Shown here: one piece after another, positions 16,250 to 25,353 of the stretch | Layout: the number at the start of each line of letters is the position of its first letter | Position numbering within the stretch: the first letter of the stretch is position 1 | Assembly (NCBI GenBank): GCA_947496715.1 | Contig: CANMDT010000012.1 | Coordinates: 1 to 44,322, forward strand | Source of the DNA: Myxococcales bacterium | Lineage (GTDB): Bacteria; Myxococcota_A; Bradymonadia; REDH01 | Direction: 5' to 3' | DNA: 44,322 bases | The notes under the pieces: model-generated | What the model was told of the DNA's origin: nothing | What the model saw: the letters and a program-made list of their open reading frames with translations, nothing else | Database searches by the model: none | Made by a program: the position numbers and the translations under genes

Positions 16250-17584
16250 CTAGGGTGCTCCGAGGCGCCGCTCGGTGCGTGGCGCCGCATGCTCGAGGAG
16301 TTTGAGGATCTCGCGCCCTTTGGCCCTCAAATCGGGCGGCTCCTCACGGTTTGCAGTCAGCTCTTTGATCCAGGCGTCGGTGCCCGGGCCGGCGATGTTG
16401 AAGATGGCGATCATCATTTTGGTGCGGAGCGTTTCGCGCTCGAGCTCCTCGAAGGTGTCGGGCCTGTCTCCGCTCCGAAGGGGGCGGTCGCTCAGAGCCA
16501 CAGCCGCGCAGGCTTCGGCGCCGCGGCGCGGCCGAGCGTCGAACCAGGCACCCATCGACGCGAGCTGGTCGCCTGTCGACAGGAACTTGAGCGCGTCTGC
16601 GATCGCACACTGCTCCACGGGCGCGGTTGCCGCCTCGAATCGTCTCCATACCTGCGGTGCGAGCGCGAGGTCGCCCGACCGTCCGATGGCGCGCCAGGCC
16701 GCGATGCGGACCTCCGGTGCCATGAGGTCCACGAGCGGTAAGAGCAGAGGACCTGCTGCCTGCAGCCGGAGCCGAGAGACCGCATGCAGATAGGCGCGGG
16801 CGGTGCGCGGCGTGGTAATGACCTCGGGTAGCTCCGCGAGCAGGACGGGGCCTGCATCTGTCAGGTCGAGCCGTGAGACGGCGAGCGCAGCCTCCGCGCG
16901 GACGGCATCATCACCAGCCGCAAGCGCGGCGAGAAGCTCCTTCTCCACCGAGCGGATCCCCATCTGGCCGGCTGCCCAGATGGCCCAGGGCTTCACCTCA
17001 GCATCGCCGTTGACAACCAGGTAGGCCACCCGCTCGCGCACGGGCCGGGCCGCACGGGTCTCGGCAGCGAGCACGCCGCAGACCTGCTGGAGGGCGGCGA
17101 TCTGCTCTACCGGCGCTTCGGAGCGGAGCATCGTCGCGTAGTATCCTTCGGTGTTGTAGCGGGTGAGGTAGTGGTCGGTGGTGAGTTGCACCACACCCCA
17201 GGAGAGGAGCATGGCGCCGGCGAGGAGGCCAAAGAAGGGGGCGCGGTTCTCCGAGAAGCCCTGCACCAGCCCCTCCTCGGTGAGATCGGTGGGCACCGCT
17301 TCGCCGAGCAGCACCCGAACGCGCCACGGCGTGCCGAAGAGGAGACTGCTCAGCCGAAGCCCCGCCCAGCACCCCGCCAGCAGAAGTAGCCCCCATTGGG
17401 CCCAGATGAGCACAAGATTGAGGGCCACGCTCGAACTGGAGTAAGTGACATACTGCGCAGCGAACCAGGCCCAAGCGAGCGAGCAGGCGAACGAAACCGC
17501 AGCCCCCACATTCATACGGCGCTCCGTCTTCGCCATCATCGCGAAGAAGGAGAGATCCACCGAAGCTGAGGTCATTCTGCCCAT
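16250..17584 (-). CDS. Membrane-anchored HEAT-repeat-like protein, function unknown
   Basis: 444-residue protein. Three hydrophobic helices are predicted at about 25-46, 52-75 and 116-134. From residue 150 the protein is a soluble alpha-helical array rich in Ala/Leu with HEAT-like periodicity: A-V-R-A-E-A-A-L-A-V-S-R-L and V-R-I-A-A-W-R-A-I-G-R-S-G-D are typical paired helices. Such repeats usually serve as binding scaffolds. The start at 17584 is chosen for a good ribosome-binding site (AAGAGGG, eight bases upstream). It is divergent from the TPR/PEGA gene. I do not recognise a named family. Confidence 0.7.
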   Translation of the reverse strand: MGRMTSASVDLSFFAMMAKTERRMNVGAAVSFACSLAWAWFAAQYVTYSSSSVALNLVLIWAQWGLLLLAGCWAGLRLSSLLFGTPWRVRVLLGEAVPTDLTEEGLVQGFSENRAPFFGLLAGAMLLSWGVVQLTTDHYLTRYNTEGYYATMLRSEAPVEQIAALQQVCGVLAAETRAARPVRERVAYLVVNGDAEVKPWAIWAAGQMGIRSVEKELLAALAAGDDAVRAEAALAVSRLDLTDAGPVLLAELPEVITTPRTARAYLHAVSRLRLQAAGPLLLPLVDLMAPEVRIAAWRAIGRSGDLALAPQVWRRFEAATAPVEQCAIADALKFLSTGDQLASMGAWFDARPRRGAEACAAVALSDRPLRSGDRPDTFEELERETLRTKMMIAIFNIAGPGTDAWIKELTANREEPPDLRAKGREILKLLEHAAPRTERRLGAP

Positions 17585-17655
17585 GCTGTCTGCCCTCTTG
17601 GAAGTAGCATCCAAACGCCAGTTTCACTATCAGGCTAACAACTTCTCCGCACCCC
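17585..17655. promoter_or_regulatory. Divergent intergenic region, HEAT-like gene and TPR/PEGA gene
   Basis: 71 bases between two divergent start codons, so promoters for both genes should lie here or just inside the genes. Mildly AT-richer than its surroundings around 17610-17645. No convincing sigma-70 boxes or operator palindrome were recognised. Confidence 0.35.
17593..17599 (-). promoter_or_regulatory. Ribosome-binding site that decides the start of the HEAT-like gene
   Basis: AAGAGGG on the minus strand lies eight bases before the ATG at 17582-17584. The alternatives, a TTG at 17614 and an ATG at 17575, have no comparable site at the right distance. Confidence 0.6.
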
Positions 17656-18477
17656 ATGAGCACGATGATGAAGACACTCTTTCTCCGTACTGTATCGCTC
17701 CTTGCCGCCGCTCTGTTGGCGGCCTTCCTCCAACTGCCGAGCGCAACCGCAGGCGCACCGGCGCCCTCCGACAAGCGGGCACTCATGAACGAAGGTCTCC
17801 GGCTCGCCAACCGAGGCGACTACAAGGGCGCGGCAGCACAGTTTGAGAAGGCGGCCGTACTCGCCCCCACCGAGGCCAACATCTTCTTCAACCTCGGCCA
17901 GATCTACGAACAGAGCAATCCGGGCCGCTGCGTGCTCCGCTACAACCGCTTCCTTCAGCTCGAGCCGCAATCGGCCGAGGCACCGGCGGTCCGCGCCGCC
18001 ATCACCGCCTGCACAAATAAGCTCAAGAACGCCGGAGCCATCCACATCACCGACCTGCTCCCGCCCGCCAACATCATCTTTATCGACGGCGTTGCCGTGA
18101 CCGAGGGGCCCTCCGTGCTACCGATGGCGCCGGGCGACTACACCGTCCATGTTGATGCCCTAGATCACGACCCGTTCGACCAGAAGATTACCATCAAGAC
18201 CGGTGAGACCACCGAGGTCGCGATCAAACTGGTCGCGCAGGCGACCTACGGCACGCTCACCATCAAGGTGAACCGGCCAGGTGCCACCATCACCATCGAT
18301 GGCCAGCCGCATGGGATCGCGCCGCTCGCGGCTCCGCTTCGCATTACCACGGGCAAACATCTCGTAGTCATTGAGGCAGCCGGCTTCCACAAGTGGCAGC
18401 GTAACGTGACCATCGAGAAAGAGCTCGAGGAGGAAATCGAGGCGCAACTTCAGGCCGCGTCCGTCAACGCCCGATAG
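17656..18477 (+). CDS. Exported TPR protein with two PEGA domains
   Basis: 273 residues. A signal peptide (basic N-terminus, Leu/Ala-rich core, probable cleavage near residues 31-33) is followed by a tetratricopeptide region at about 40-106 (M-N-E-G-L-R-L-A-N-R-G-D-Y-K-G-A-A-A-Q-F). Two beta-strand PEGA repeats follow at about 128-193 (I-I-F-I-D-G-V-A-V, A-P-G-D-Y-T-V-H-V) and 199-266 (I-T-I-D-G-Q-P-H-G, T-T-G-K-H-L-V-V-I-E). PEGA/TPR proteins in these bacteria are periplasmic or surface-associated and of unsettled function. The conserved glycine-containing PEGA turns are intact in both repeats. No enzyme motif is visible. Confidence 0.82.
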   Translation: MSTMMKTLFLRTVSLLAAALLAAFLQLPSATAGAPAPSDKRALMNEGLRLANRGDYKGAAAQFEKAAVLAPTEANIFFNLGQIYEQSNPGRCVLRYNRFLQLEPQSAEAPAVRAAITACTNKLKNAGAIHITDLLPPANIIFIDGVAVTEGPSVLPMAPGDYTVHVDALDHDPFDQKITIKTGETTEVAIKLVAQATYGTLTIKVNRPGATITIDGQPHGIAPLAAPLRITTGKHLVVIEAAGFHKWQRNVTIEKELEEEIEAQLQAASVNAR

Positions 18478-18492
18478 CGTTGCGGGGGCCGG

Positions 18493-18726
18493 CTAGTCGA
18501 GCCGCCGACCCGCGCCGCCTTCCAGTAGTTCGGTCACATCTTCGGCCTCGTTCGGGTCGATGATGTCGAGCTTTCCCGTGGCCAGGTCGACGGCATACTC
18601 GCCGTTCATCCAGCGGCCCAGATCCACCATCTTGCAGCGACTTGAGCAGAAGGGGAACTCAGGCGTCCGTGGCGCGACCGAAACGGAGGCCTTGCAGGTG
18701 GGACAGGAGATGGAGGCGGTGGTCAC
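18493..18726 (-). CDS. yacG: DNA gyrase inhibitor / zinc-binding protein YacG
   Basis: 77-residue protein with the YacG zinc site: Cys8, Cys11, Cys27 and Cys31 (C-P-T-C ... F-C-S-S-R-C), followed by the invariant D-L-G-R-W motif. In Escherichia coli YacG binds gyrase GyrB and blocks DNA binding. The acidic C-terminal tail is typical. Overlaps the lon stop by four bases (ATGA), so its expression should follow lon. Its stop converges on the TPR/PEGA gene with a 15-base gap lacking a terminator-like hairpin. Confidence 0.93.
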   Translation of the reverse strand: MTTASISCPTCKASVSVAPRTPEFPFCSSRCKMVDLGRWMNGEYAVDLATGKLDIIDPNEAEDVTELLEGGAGRRLD

Positions 18727-21107
18727 GGCGCGGCTTCCGGTGCGGACTCGACGAGAGGTGAGAGCGGGCCTGTGAGCGCCAGCGGCGGAATCTCCGAGAC
18801 CTGACGCACGAAGAAGAACTCCACTGCGTCCTTCACCTCCTGCGGCACATCGACCATGTCTTTGCGGTTCCGCTCGGGCAGGATGATACGCTTGATGCCG
18901 GCCCGCTGCGCCGCGAGCACCTTCTCTTTGATGCCGCCGACGGGCAACACGTTGCCACGCAGGGTAATCTCGCCGCTCATCGCCACATCGTGGCGCACCT
19001 GAACGCCCGAAAAGAGGCTCAGCAGCGTGGTAAAGATGGTGATACCCGCGGAGGGGCCATCCTTGGGCACGGCGCCTGCCGGGAAGTGCAGATGGATGTC
19101 TTTGTCCTTGAGGAAGTTGCTCGGCAGGCCAAACTCGTTGGCCCGCATCTTGAGGTAGGAGAGGGCCGCGAGGGCCGACTCCTTCATCACATCTCCCAGC
19201 TGACCGGTGAGGCGGAGTTCGCCCTTTCCTTCGGTCTTGAGCGCCTCGATGAAGAGGATGTCGCCGCCGACCGGCGTCCAGGCGAGGCCCGTGGCGATGC
19301 CCGGGTCGTTGACCCGCTCGACCGAGTCGTGCTCGTACCGCTCGGGCCCGAGGTAGTCGGGGAGGGTTTCAGCGGTGATGTCGAGTTCGGTCGCTGTGTG
19401 CGTGCCGTCGGCCACCTTGACCGCCACCTTGCGGCAGACATCGGCAATCTGTCGCTCGAGCGAACGTACGCCGGCTTCGCGGGTATAGCGGTCTATGATT
19501 TTGTCGACGGCCCCAATGTCGAGCGTCACATTGTGCTCGGCAATGCCGTGGTTCTCGAGCTGCTTGGGCAGCAGGAACTTGCGGACGATGTTGCGCTTGT
19601 CGTTGTGGGTGTAGCCGGGGATTTCGATGACCTCCATGCGATCGCGGAGCGGCGCCGAGATGGTGTCCATCTGGTTGGCGTTGGCGATGAAGAGGACCTT
19701 GGAGAGGTCGATGGGGATCTCGACATAGTGGTCGCTAAAGGCGTTGTTCTGCTCGGGGTCGAGCACCTCAAGGAGGGCCGACTGCGGGTCGCCGCGGAAG
19801 TCGCGACCGACCTTGTCGATCTCGTCGAGCATGATGACCGGATTGATCGTGCCGGCCTTGCGGAGCGCCTGGGCGATGCGGCCCGGGAGCGCGCCGACGT
19901 AGGTGCGGCGGTGGCCGCGAACCTCGGCCTCGTCGTGCACGCCGCCGAGAGCGATGCGGACGAACTTGCGGTCGAGGGCGCGGGCGACGGAGCGCCCGAG
20001 CGAGGTCTTTCCAACACCTGGCGGTCCGATGAGGCAGAGGATGGGGCCCTTCATGTCACTGCGCAGTTTGCGGACCGCGAGGAACTCGATGAGCCGCTCC
20101 TTGACCTTGTCGAGGCCGTAGTGGTCCTCGTCGAGGATGCTGCGGGCGTGTGCGATATCGAGGTTGTCGGTGGTCGTCTCGCTCCACGGCAGGTCGAGGA
20201 GGGTCTCGATGTAGGTGCGGACGACGCCGAACTCGCTGCTCGCGGGCTGCATCTGCTGCAGGCGGCGGAACTGCTTCTTGACGACCTTGTCGACCTCGTC
20301 GGGCATCTCCTTGGCGTCGAGGCGCGTCTTGAGGTCGTCGAGGTCACCGTTGTCGCCGTCGATCTCGCCGAGCTGCTCCTTGATGGCCTTGTACTGCTGC
20401 CGGAGATAGTATTCCTTCTGGTTCTTATCCATCTCCTCTTTGATCTGGTTCTGGATCTGGTCGGAGACCTCGGCCACTTCGAGCTGGCGGGCGAGGAAGG
20501 TAAGGACGAGTTTGAGGCGCTCCTTGACGTCGGTCTTGCCGAGCACCTGCTGCTTCTCCTCGACGGAGATCTCGAGCGTGTTGGCGGCGAAGTCGGCGAG
20601 GTTGACCGGGTCAGTGACCTGGTCGATCATGAGCGAGGCCTCGCGCGGAAGCTCCGGCATCATGCGAGCGACGCGGCGGGCCATCGACTTGAGGTTGTTG
20701 AAGAGCGCGTCGATCTCGACATCGCGCTCATACTCCGACTCCACCCGCTCGAAGCTGCCCACATGGTAGGGTTCGGTGCGGGTCAGGTTGAGGAGGCGCA
20801 CCCGCTCCTTGCCCTGGATGATGACGCTGTAGTTGTCGTGGCTGACCTTCACGACCTTGAGGATGCGCGCCAAGACGCCCACGCGGTGGAGGTCAGCCTC
20901 ATCGGGCTCATCGACCTCTGCCTCACGCTGGGTGATAATGGCGACGTAGGACTCTTTGGCCGCCGCCTCCTTGATGAGCGCGATGGACTTGTCACGGCCC
21001 ACCTGAAGCGGGATGACCACCTCGGGGAAGAGCACCGTGTTACGGAGCGGAAGGATGGGGAGAATCAAGTTGCCGGTCTCACCGGCGCTCTGCTCTTCGT
21101 CACTCAT
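18723..21107 (-). CDS. lon: ATP-dependent protease Lon
   Basis: 794-residue cytoplasmic AAA+ serine protease that degrades misfolded and regulatory proteins. The N-terminal LON substrate domain (about 14-205) begins with the typical [12 protein letters not shown] helical linker follows, then the ATPase module with Walker A G-P-P-G-V-G-K-T at about 361-368 and D-E-I-D-K-V-G as Walker B. The protease domain has the Ser/Lys dyad at about Ser686 (P-K-D-G-P-S-A-G) and Lys729 (G-G-I-K-E-K). All catalytic residues are present and the length is normal. I saw no clear heat-shock promoter upstream. Confidence 0.98.
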   Translation of the reverse strand: MSDEEQSAGETGNLILPILPLRNTVLFPEVVIPLQVGRDKSIALIKEAAAKESYVAIITQREAEVDEPDEADLHRVGVLARILKVVKVSHDNYSVIIQGKERVRLLNLTRTEPYHVGSFERVESEYERDVEIDALFNNLKSMARRVARMMPELPREASLMIDQVTDPVNLADFAANTLEISVEEKQQVLGKTDVKERLKLVLTFLARQLEVAEVSDQIQNQIKEEMDKNQKEYYLRQQYKAIKEQLGEIDGDNGDLDDLKTRLDAKEMPDEVDKVVKKQFRRLQQMQPASSEFGVVRTYIETLLDLPWSETTTDNLDIAHARSILDEDHYGLDKVKERLIEFLAVRKLRSDMKGPILCLIGPPGVGKTSLGRSVARALDRKFVRIALGGVHDEAEVRGHRRTYVGALPGRIAQALRKAGTINPVIMLDEIDKVGRDFRGDPQSALLEVLDPEQNNAFSDHYVEIPIDLSKVLFIANANQMDTISAPLRDRMEVIEIPGYTHNDKRNIVRKFLLPKQLENHGIAEHNVTLDIGAVDKIIDRYTREAGVRSLERQIADVCRKVAVKVADGTHTATELDITAETLPDYLGPERYEHDSVERVNDPGIATGLAWTPVGGDILFIEALKTEGKGELRLTGQLGDVMKESALAALSYLKMRANEFGLPSNFLKDKDIHLHFPAGAVPKDGPSAGITIFTTLLSLFSGVQVRHDVAMSGEITLRGNVLPVGGIKEKVLAAQRAGIKRIILPERNRKDMVDVPQEVKDAVEFFFVRQVSEIPPLALTGPLSPLVESAPEAAP

Positions 21108-21160
21108 GGCGCTAACTCGGTAGGCGTGGAGCCGTGGAGATAGTCACCCCCGGTCGGCGT
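21108..21160 (-). promoter_or_regulatory. Upstream region of lon
   Basis: Short gap between the lon ATG (21107) and the terminator-like hairpin of the preceding gene, so the lon-yacG promoter is expected here or in the hairpin region. No recognisable sigma-32 or sigma-70 boxes could be assigned with confidence. Confidence 0.3.
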
Positions 21161-21203
21161 GCAAAGAGAGAACCCCGCCCTGTCGACGCATTGCGCGGCG
21201 GGG
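21161..21203 (-). terminator. Probable intrinsic terminator of the 195-residue protein gene
   Basis: On the minus strand a GC stem (CCCCGCC pairing with GGCGGGG, 21197-21203 with 21173-21179, 17-base loop) begins seven bases after the stop at 21210-21212. It is followed by TTCTCTCTTTG, an imperfect T-rich tract. The position between a gene end and lon supports a terminator. The long loop and interrupted T tract keep confidence moderate. Confidence 0.5.
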
Positions 21204-21209
21204 CGCGGT

Positions 21210-21797
21210 TCAGGCCCTGTTGTAGGCCGCCGCGGCAAGCCCCGGGTCGCCAGGGGCATCGCTGCGGCTCTCGTCGAGGAACTCGTTAAGCAGCGCAACG
21301 GCTTCGGCGTAGATGCCGACGCGGCGCTTCACAGAGACGGTGTAGGTCGCGTAGGCGGCCTCTGAGGCAGCTTGGTCGGCGTCGGACTGCGCCATCTGAC
21401 GACGCATCTCGGCGGTCTGGCGAGTGATCCACGGCCACTGCTCTGCGTGGGGCGCGAGGAAGGCGATGGTCTCCCCCGCGAGCCCGTGGATTTCGACGCG
21501 CTCGGTGTAGAGGATGCTGCGCTCGGGGCAGCCGTCGATAGCGTGCTCGTCCGCGAGTTCCCGGGTGGCTTCGATGACGAGCCGGAGCCGCTTGAAGGCC
21601 CGGAGCTCTTCGCCGTAGCGGCCGCGCCAGGCGTTGTAGGTGGCGTTGGTCTCGAGCTTCACCGTCTCGAAGGCCGGCTGCATGGCGGCCAGCGAGGGGC
21701 CGTAGGCCTTCGCCGAGGGCGTCGACGGATGGGCAGAACACCAGGCGACAGAGGCGCCGAGGCTGCGCTCAACCTGAAGAAAGTTTGGTTGACTCAT
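21210..21797 (-). CDS. Unrecognised 195-residue soluble helical protein
   Basis: I do not recognise the family. The predicted protein has no signal peptide or membrane segment. It is largely alpha-helical with charged/Ala-rich stretches (R-Q-T-A-E-M-R-R-Q-M-A-Q-S-D-A-D-Q-A-A), several Trp and Tyr residues (Y-N-A-W-R-G-R-Y-G-E-E) and only two Cys. This suggests a cytoplasmic helical bundle. The start is supported by a good ribosome-binding site (AGGAGA at 21805-21810 on the minus strand, seven bases before the ATG). It sits between the UvrA-like gene and lon with its own terminator-like hairpin, so it may be a separate unit. Confidence 0.7.
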   Translation of the reverse strand: MSQPNFLQVERSLGASVAWCSAHPSTPSAKAYGPSLAAMQPAFETVKLETNATYNAWRGRYGEELRAFKRLRLVIEATRELADEHAIDGCPERSILYTERVEIHGLAGETIAFLAPHAEQWPWITRQTAEMRRQMAQSDADQAASEAAYATYTVSVKRRVGIYAEAVALLNEFLDESRSDAPGDPGLAAAAYNRA

Positions 21798-21804
21798 CGG
21801 GGGG

Positions 21805-21810
21805 TCTCCT
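21805..21810 (-). promoter_or_regulatory. Strong ribosome-binding site of the 195-residue protein gene
   Basis: AGGAGA on the minus strand, seven bases before the ATG at 21795-21797. It is one of the few near-consensus sites in the window and supports this frame as a real gene. Confidence 0.65.
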
Positions 21811-21879
21811 CGCCCTGGTTGCGGGCGTTGTGGCTACAACCGGAGCCGGAGACGGTCAAGGAAGGAGGCGCATCGCCGG

Positions 21880-24684
21880 TCATGCGAAGGTCTCGCGGAG
21901 GTGGAATCCTGTGCGCGACGCGTCGACCGAAAGCAGCCCCTCGACGGGCCCCTGATAGACGACGGCGCCTCCGTCGGGGCCTGCGCCGGGCCCCATGTCG
22001 ACCGCCCAGTCGGCGGCCGCGACGAGGTCGAGGTTGTGCTCTACCACAATCACCGTGTGGCCCATCGCGGTGAGCTGTCGCATGGCCTCTACGAGCTGCT
22101 CGACATCGCGCATGTGGAGGCCGACTGTCGGTTCATCAAAGATAAAGAGCGCGCCCGCTGTGTTGGAGGCGCCCGACTGTCCGAGGTAGGAGGCGAGCTT
22201 GAGCCGCTGCAGCTCGCCGCCCGACATCTGCGTCGTCGACTGGCCGAGCCGGATATAGCCGAGCCCGACCCGTGCGAGCGGCTCGAGCCGACGGGTGACG
22301 GGGCCGGAGTCGGCGAACCGCTCGAGCGCCTCCTGCACCGTGGACTCGAAGAGTTGGTCGATGCTCAGCCCGCGCAGTTTGGGTGCCAGCACGGCAGGCG
22401 TGAAGCGACGCCCTTCGCAGACATCGCAGGGGATCTCGACATCGGCGAAGAAGACCATCTCTACGGAGAGGACGCCGGCCCCCTCGCACCGTTCACAGCG
22501 GCCTCCGGCCACGTTGAAGGAGAAGTGGCTGGCCGTGAGCCGCGCGACATTGGAATCGGGCAGCGCCGCGTACATGTCGCGGAAGACACTGTAGGCCCCC
22601 GAGAAGGTGAGTGCAGAGGAGCGGGAGGAGCGGGAGATGCTCGACTGGTCGACCATCACCACCTCCGAGAAGATGTCGCCCGTGACCTCTGCCGGCGGCA
22701 GGCCGTCTGACGATCCCGAACCGCGGCGGGACTCGAGGTGGGCGTAGAGGAGGTCGTGCACGAGCGTGGATTTGCCCGAGCCGCTGACGCCGGTCACGAC
22801 GGTCAGCGCCCCGTGCGGAAAGTGGACCTCGACACCCTGCAGGTTGTGGAGATGGGCCGCCTTGATGGTCAGCACGGAGGCGTGGGATGGAGGCGACCCT
22901 GTGAAGGTGAGGCTCCGCTTGCGAAGCAGTTCGCCCGTCGGTGTGGCGGAGCGTTGCAGCCCTTCTACTGTGCCAGAAAAGAGCACCTCGCCTCCGCGGT
23001 CGCCGCCGAAGGGGCCGAGCTCCACGACATGCTGGGCGCGCCGGATCACATCGGGATCGTGCTCGACCACCACGACCGTGTTGCCGATGTCGCGAAGCTT
23101 CTCGACCACCTGCATCATCCGTTCTGTGTCATGCGGGTGGAGTCCGGCCGTCGGTTCATCGAGCACGTAGAGCGTGTCTGTGAGCATGCGTCCGAGGCTG
23201 GTGGCAAGGATGACCCGATGGATCTCTCCTCCGGACAGTGTCTTCGCCTGCCGCATCAGCGTGAGGTAGCCGAGGCCTGCGTCAGCGAGGTAACCGAGCC
23301 GCTCGCGGACCTCGGTGATGAGCCTCTGCAGCGCCTTCTGGAGGGCGGGCGCGAGGTCGATAGCCTGTGCCCAGAGAGAGGCCTCGTCGATGCGGAGGCC
23401 GAGGATGTTTCCGAGGTGGAGGCCCGCAATGCGGACCGCGCGGGCGTCGGCGTTGAGGCCGGAGCCTTGGCACTCGCTGCAGACGGTAAAACTGCGATAG
23501 CGCATCGCGTGAAAGCGGATGCCGCCGAGGGTACGATCGGCGAGGATCTCCTCGAGCCAGCCGGCGGCGCCGCCCCAGCTCTTGTCGCCGTAGAGGATGC
23601 GGTTCTGTGTCGCCTGCGAGAGCCGCAACCAGGGGATGTCGATGGCGATGCCCTCGGCCATGCACCACTCGAGCATCTGTTTGCGGGGGCGACGGGCGGA
23701 GGGGATGTCGAAGATGGCGAGCGCGCCGCGCTCCAGCGTGAGGGTTGGATCGGGAACGGTCTTGTAGGGGTCGAGGCCGACACTCCGGCCGAACCCTTCG
23801 CAGCGACCGCAGGCGCCGAGCGCGTTGAAGGGGTGGAAGAGCGAGGGCATCGGCTCTTTGTGGGCGGTGCCGCAACCGCTGCAGACCCAGCCGCGGTGGA
23901 AGGTGCGCTGCTCGCGGCGGCCTTCGGTTTCACGATCCCAGAAGACGACCGAGACGGCCCCTTCGGCGAACTTGAAGGCAGCCTCGAGCGCCTCGCGGAG
24001 CCGGAGCGCGTCGTCCTCCACGGCGAGTCGGTCGATGATGACCTCGACCTGGGCGGCGCGCACAAGCGAGATGGAGGCTTCGGACTCAATCTCGACGACT
24101 TCGCCATCGAGCCAGGCGCGCTGGTAGCCGTCTGCGATGAGCTGTCGGAGGAGGTCGCCCATGCCGTCTGCGTTCGGACGGGCCGTTGCAACGATGAGGA
24201 TGCGCTCACCCGCTGCATGCTGCTGCAGCCATGCTACGGTGCGGGGAACGTTGAAGGGGACGACGGTGGTGCCGCAGCTCTTGCAGACCACCTCTCCAGC
24301 CCGCGCGAAGAGGACTTGGAGGTGGTCAAGCAGCTCGGTGAGCGTGGCGACGGTGGACTTGGCGTTGGAGATGGAGCTGCCCTGCCGCAGCGCGACGGCG
24401 GGCGGGATGTTGGAGATGGAGCCGACGGGCGGCTTGGGCATGGGATGGAGGAACTGGCGGGCGTAGGTGGAGAGGGTCTCCACGTAGCGGCGCTGGCCTT
24501 CGGCATAGAGCGTGTCGAAGGCGAGCGACGACTTGCCGCTGCCGCTGACCCCCGAGACGACCGTAAGGGCCCCGCGAGGGATGGCGACATCGATGGACTT
24601 GAGGTTGTGCGTCTCGGCGCCGCGGACGATGATGTCGTCTCGCTCTTCGGGCGCAGTTGGCGGGGTAGAGGAGGCTTTGGCCAT
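21880..24684 (-). CDS. uvrA: Divergent UvrA-family excinuclease ATPase
   Basis: 934-residue tandem ABC ATPase of the UvrA family, the damage-recognition subunit of nucleotide excision repair. Both ATPase modules are intact: S-G-V-S-G-S-G-K-S twice, signatures T-L-S-G-G-E-I-H-R-V and Q-M-S-G-G-E-L-Q-R-L, Walker B L-D-E-P-T-A-G-L-H and F-D-E-P-T-V-G-L-H. Two CxxC zinc modules are kept (C-S-G-C ... C-G-R-C; C-E-R-C ... C-D-V-C). Length equals classical UvrA (about 940), so the UvrB-binding insertion seems present. Several usually invariant stretches differ: N-A-K-S-T-V-A-T-L-T-E instead of N-P-R-S-T-V-G-T-V-T-E, and S-R-S-S-R-S-S-A-L-T-F-S-G instead of G-R-T-P-R-S-N-P-A-T-Y-T-G. It may therefore be a second UvrA-like paralogue rather than the main one. 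Confidence 0.85.
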   Translation of the reverse strand: MAKASSTPPTAPEERDDIIVRGAETHNLKSIDVAIPRGALTVVSGVSGSGKSSLAFDTLYAEGQRRYVETLSTYARQFLHPMPKPPVGSISNIPPAVALRQGSSISNAKSTVATLTELLDHLQVLFARAGEVVCKSCGTTVVPFNVPRTVAWLQQHAAGERILIVATARPNADGMGDLLRQLIADGYQRAWLDGEVVEIESEASISLVRAAQVEVIIDRLAVEDDALRLREALEAAFKFAEGAVSVVFWDRETEGRREQRTFHRGWVCSGCGTAHKEPMPSLFHPFNALGACGRCEGFGRSVGLDPYKTVPDPTLTLERGALAIFDIPSARRPRKQMLEWCMAEGIAIDIPWLRLSQATQNRILYGDKSWGGAAGWLEEILADRTLGGIRFHAMRYRSFTVCSECQGSGLNADARAVRIAGLHLGNILGLRIDEASLWAQAIDLAPALQKALQRLITEVRERLGYLADAGLGYLTLMRQAKTLSGGEIHRVILATSLGRMLTDTLYVLDEPTAGLHPHDTERMMQVVEKLRDIGNTVVVVEHDPDVIRRAQHVVELGPFGGDRGGEVLFSGTVEGLQRSATPTGELLRKRSLTFTGSPPSHASVLTIKAAHLHNLQGVEVHFPHGALTVVTGVSGSGKSTLVHDLLYAHLESRRGSGSSDGLPPAEVTGDIFSEVVMVDQSSISRSSRSSALTFSGAYSVFRDMYAALPDSNVARLTASHFSFNVAGGRCERCEGAGVLSVEMVFFADVEIPCDVCEGRRFTPAVLAPKLRGLSIDQLFESTVQEALERFADSGPVTRRLEPLARVGLGYIRLGQSTTQMSGGELQRLKLASYLGQSGASNTAGALFIFDEPTVGLHMRDVEQLVEAMRQLTAMGHTVIVVEHNLDLVAAADWAVDMGPGAGPDGGAVVYQGPVEGLLSVDASRTGFHLRETFA

Positions 24685-24801
24685 GATGCTGCTGCGGATG
24701 GAGAGGCCCCCGTTCTGGTCGGGCGCAGACTAGGATGCAAGTGGGGTTGCAGCGGTGCGCAAAACGGTGACTTGGCGGGGGTGATTCACTACGCTCAGCC
24801 C
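24685..24801. promoter_or_regulatory. Divergent intergenic region, UvrA-like gene and exported-protein operon
   Basis: 117 bases between divergent starts. It should hold the promoter of the three-gene exported-protein operon and of the UvrA-like gene. No LexA-type operator or clear -35/-10 pair was recognised. Confidence 0.35.
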
Positions 24802-25353
24802 ATGCGCGCTCGAAGCCTTTTGTTCAGTCTCTTCTTTGCCGGATTGTCGCTGGCTCCGCCGCCGCGCGCGGCCGCGACGACGGTGATGGCTGTGTCGATG
24901 CAGGAGCTCGTGGCGGTGAGCGGGCTGGTGGTGCGCGGCCGGGTCGTCTCGGTAGCGTCGGTCTGGGTCGGAGGACACCCTGAGCGGAGCATCCACATCG
25001 AGGTGTCGGAGCAGTTCAAGGGCGACCCTGTGGCGGGGCCGGTGGCCTTCCGGAGCGAAGGCGGAAGGGTTGGTCGCTGGGCTTCGGTGGTTGCGGGTGC
25101 GCCGCAGTTTGTGCCGGGCCAGGAGGTCATCGTGCTGCTGGAGCGGCGGTCGGACGGGGCTTGGACGCCTGCGGGGCTGTCGCTCGGCGTCTTCTTCGTT
25201 GAGCCGGGCGAAGGTGGGCAGTCTCAGGCGCGCCGTTCGTTCGATGGGCTGGTCTTCGCCGAGCCGGCGGTTGCAAACGGCAGCAGCGCGCAGACGCTCA
25301 ACCCGGTCTGGTCGCTGCAGGCGCTCTCCGAATTTCTGCGGTCGCAGCCGTGA
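24802..25353 (+). CDS. Small exported protein, first gene of the matrixin operon
   Basis: 183 residues with a signal peptide (M-R-A-R-S-L-L-F-S-L-F-F-A-G-L, probable cleavage after A-A-A near residue 25). The mature part is beta-rich, with a pattern I have seen in exported proteins of unknown function: L-V-V-R-G-R-V-V-S-V near the start, then F-K-G-D-P, a Gly-Gly turn, and P-G-Q-E-V-I-V-L-L. It has no cysteines and no catalytic motif I recognise. The ATG is chosen for the signal peptide; the frame stays open far upstream antisense to the UvrA-like gene. It overlaps the matrixin start by four bases, so a joint role with the protease is likely (inference). Confidence 0.75.
   Translation: MRARSLLFSLFFAGLSLAPPPRAAATTVMAVSMQELVAVSGLVVRGRVVSVASVWVGGHPERSIHIEVSEQFKGDPVAGPVAFRSEGGRVGRWASVVAGAPQFVPGQEVIVLLERRSDGAWTPAGLSLGVFFVEPGEGGQSQARRSFDGLVFAEPAVANGSSAQTLNPVWSLQALSEFLRSQP

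Noticed and set aside
18990-21143. 717-codon plus-strand open frame antisense to lon
   Set aside because: No family pattern, and fully explained by codon bias of lon, whose catalytic residues are all intact.
22738-24801. Plus-strand frame extending the small exported protein gene upstream by about 690 codons
   Set aside because: It is antisense to the UvrA-like gene. The signal peptide begins at the ATG at 24802.
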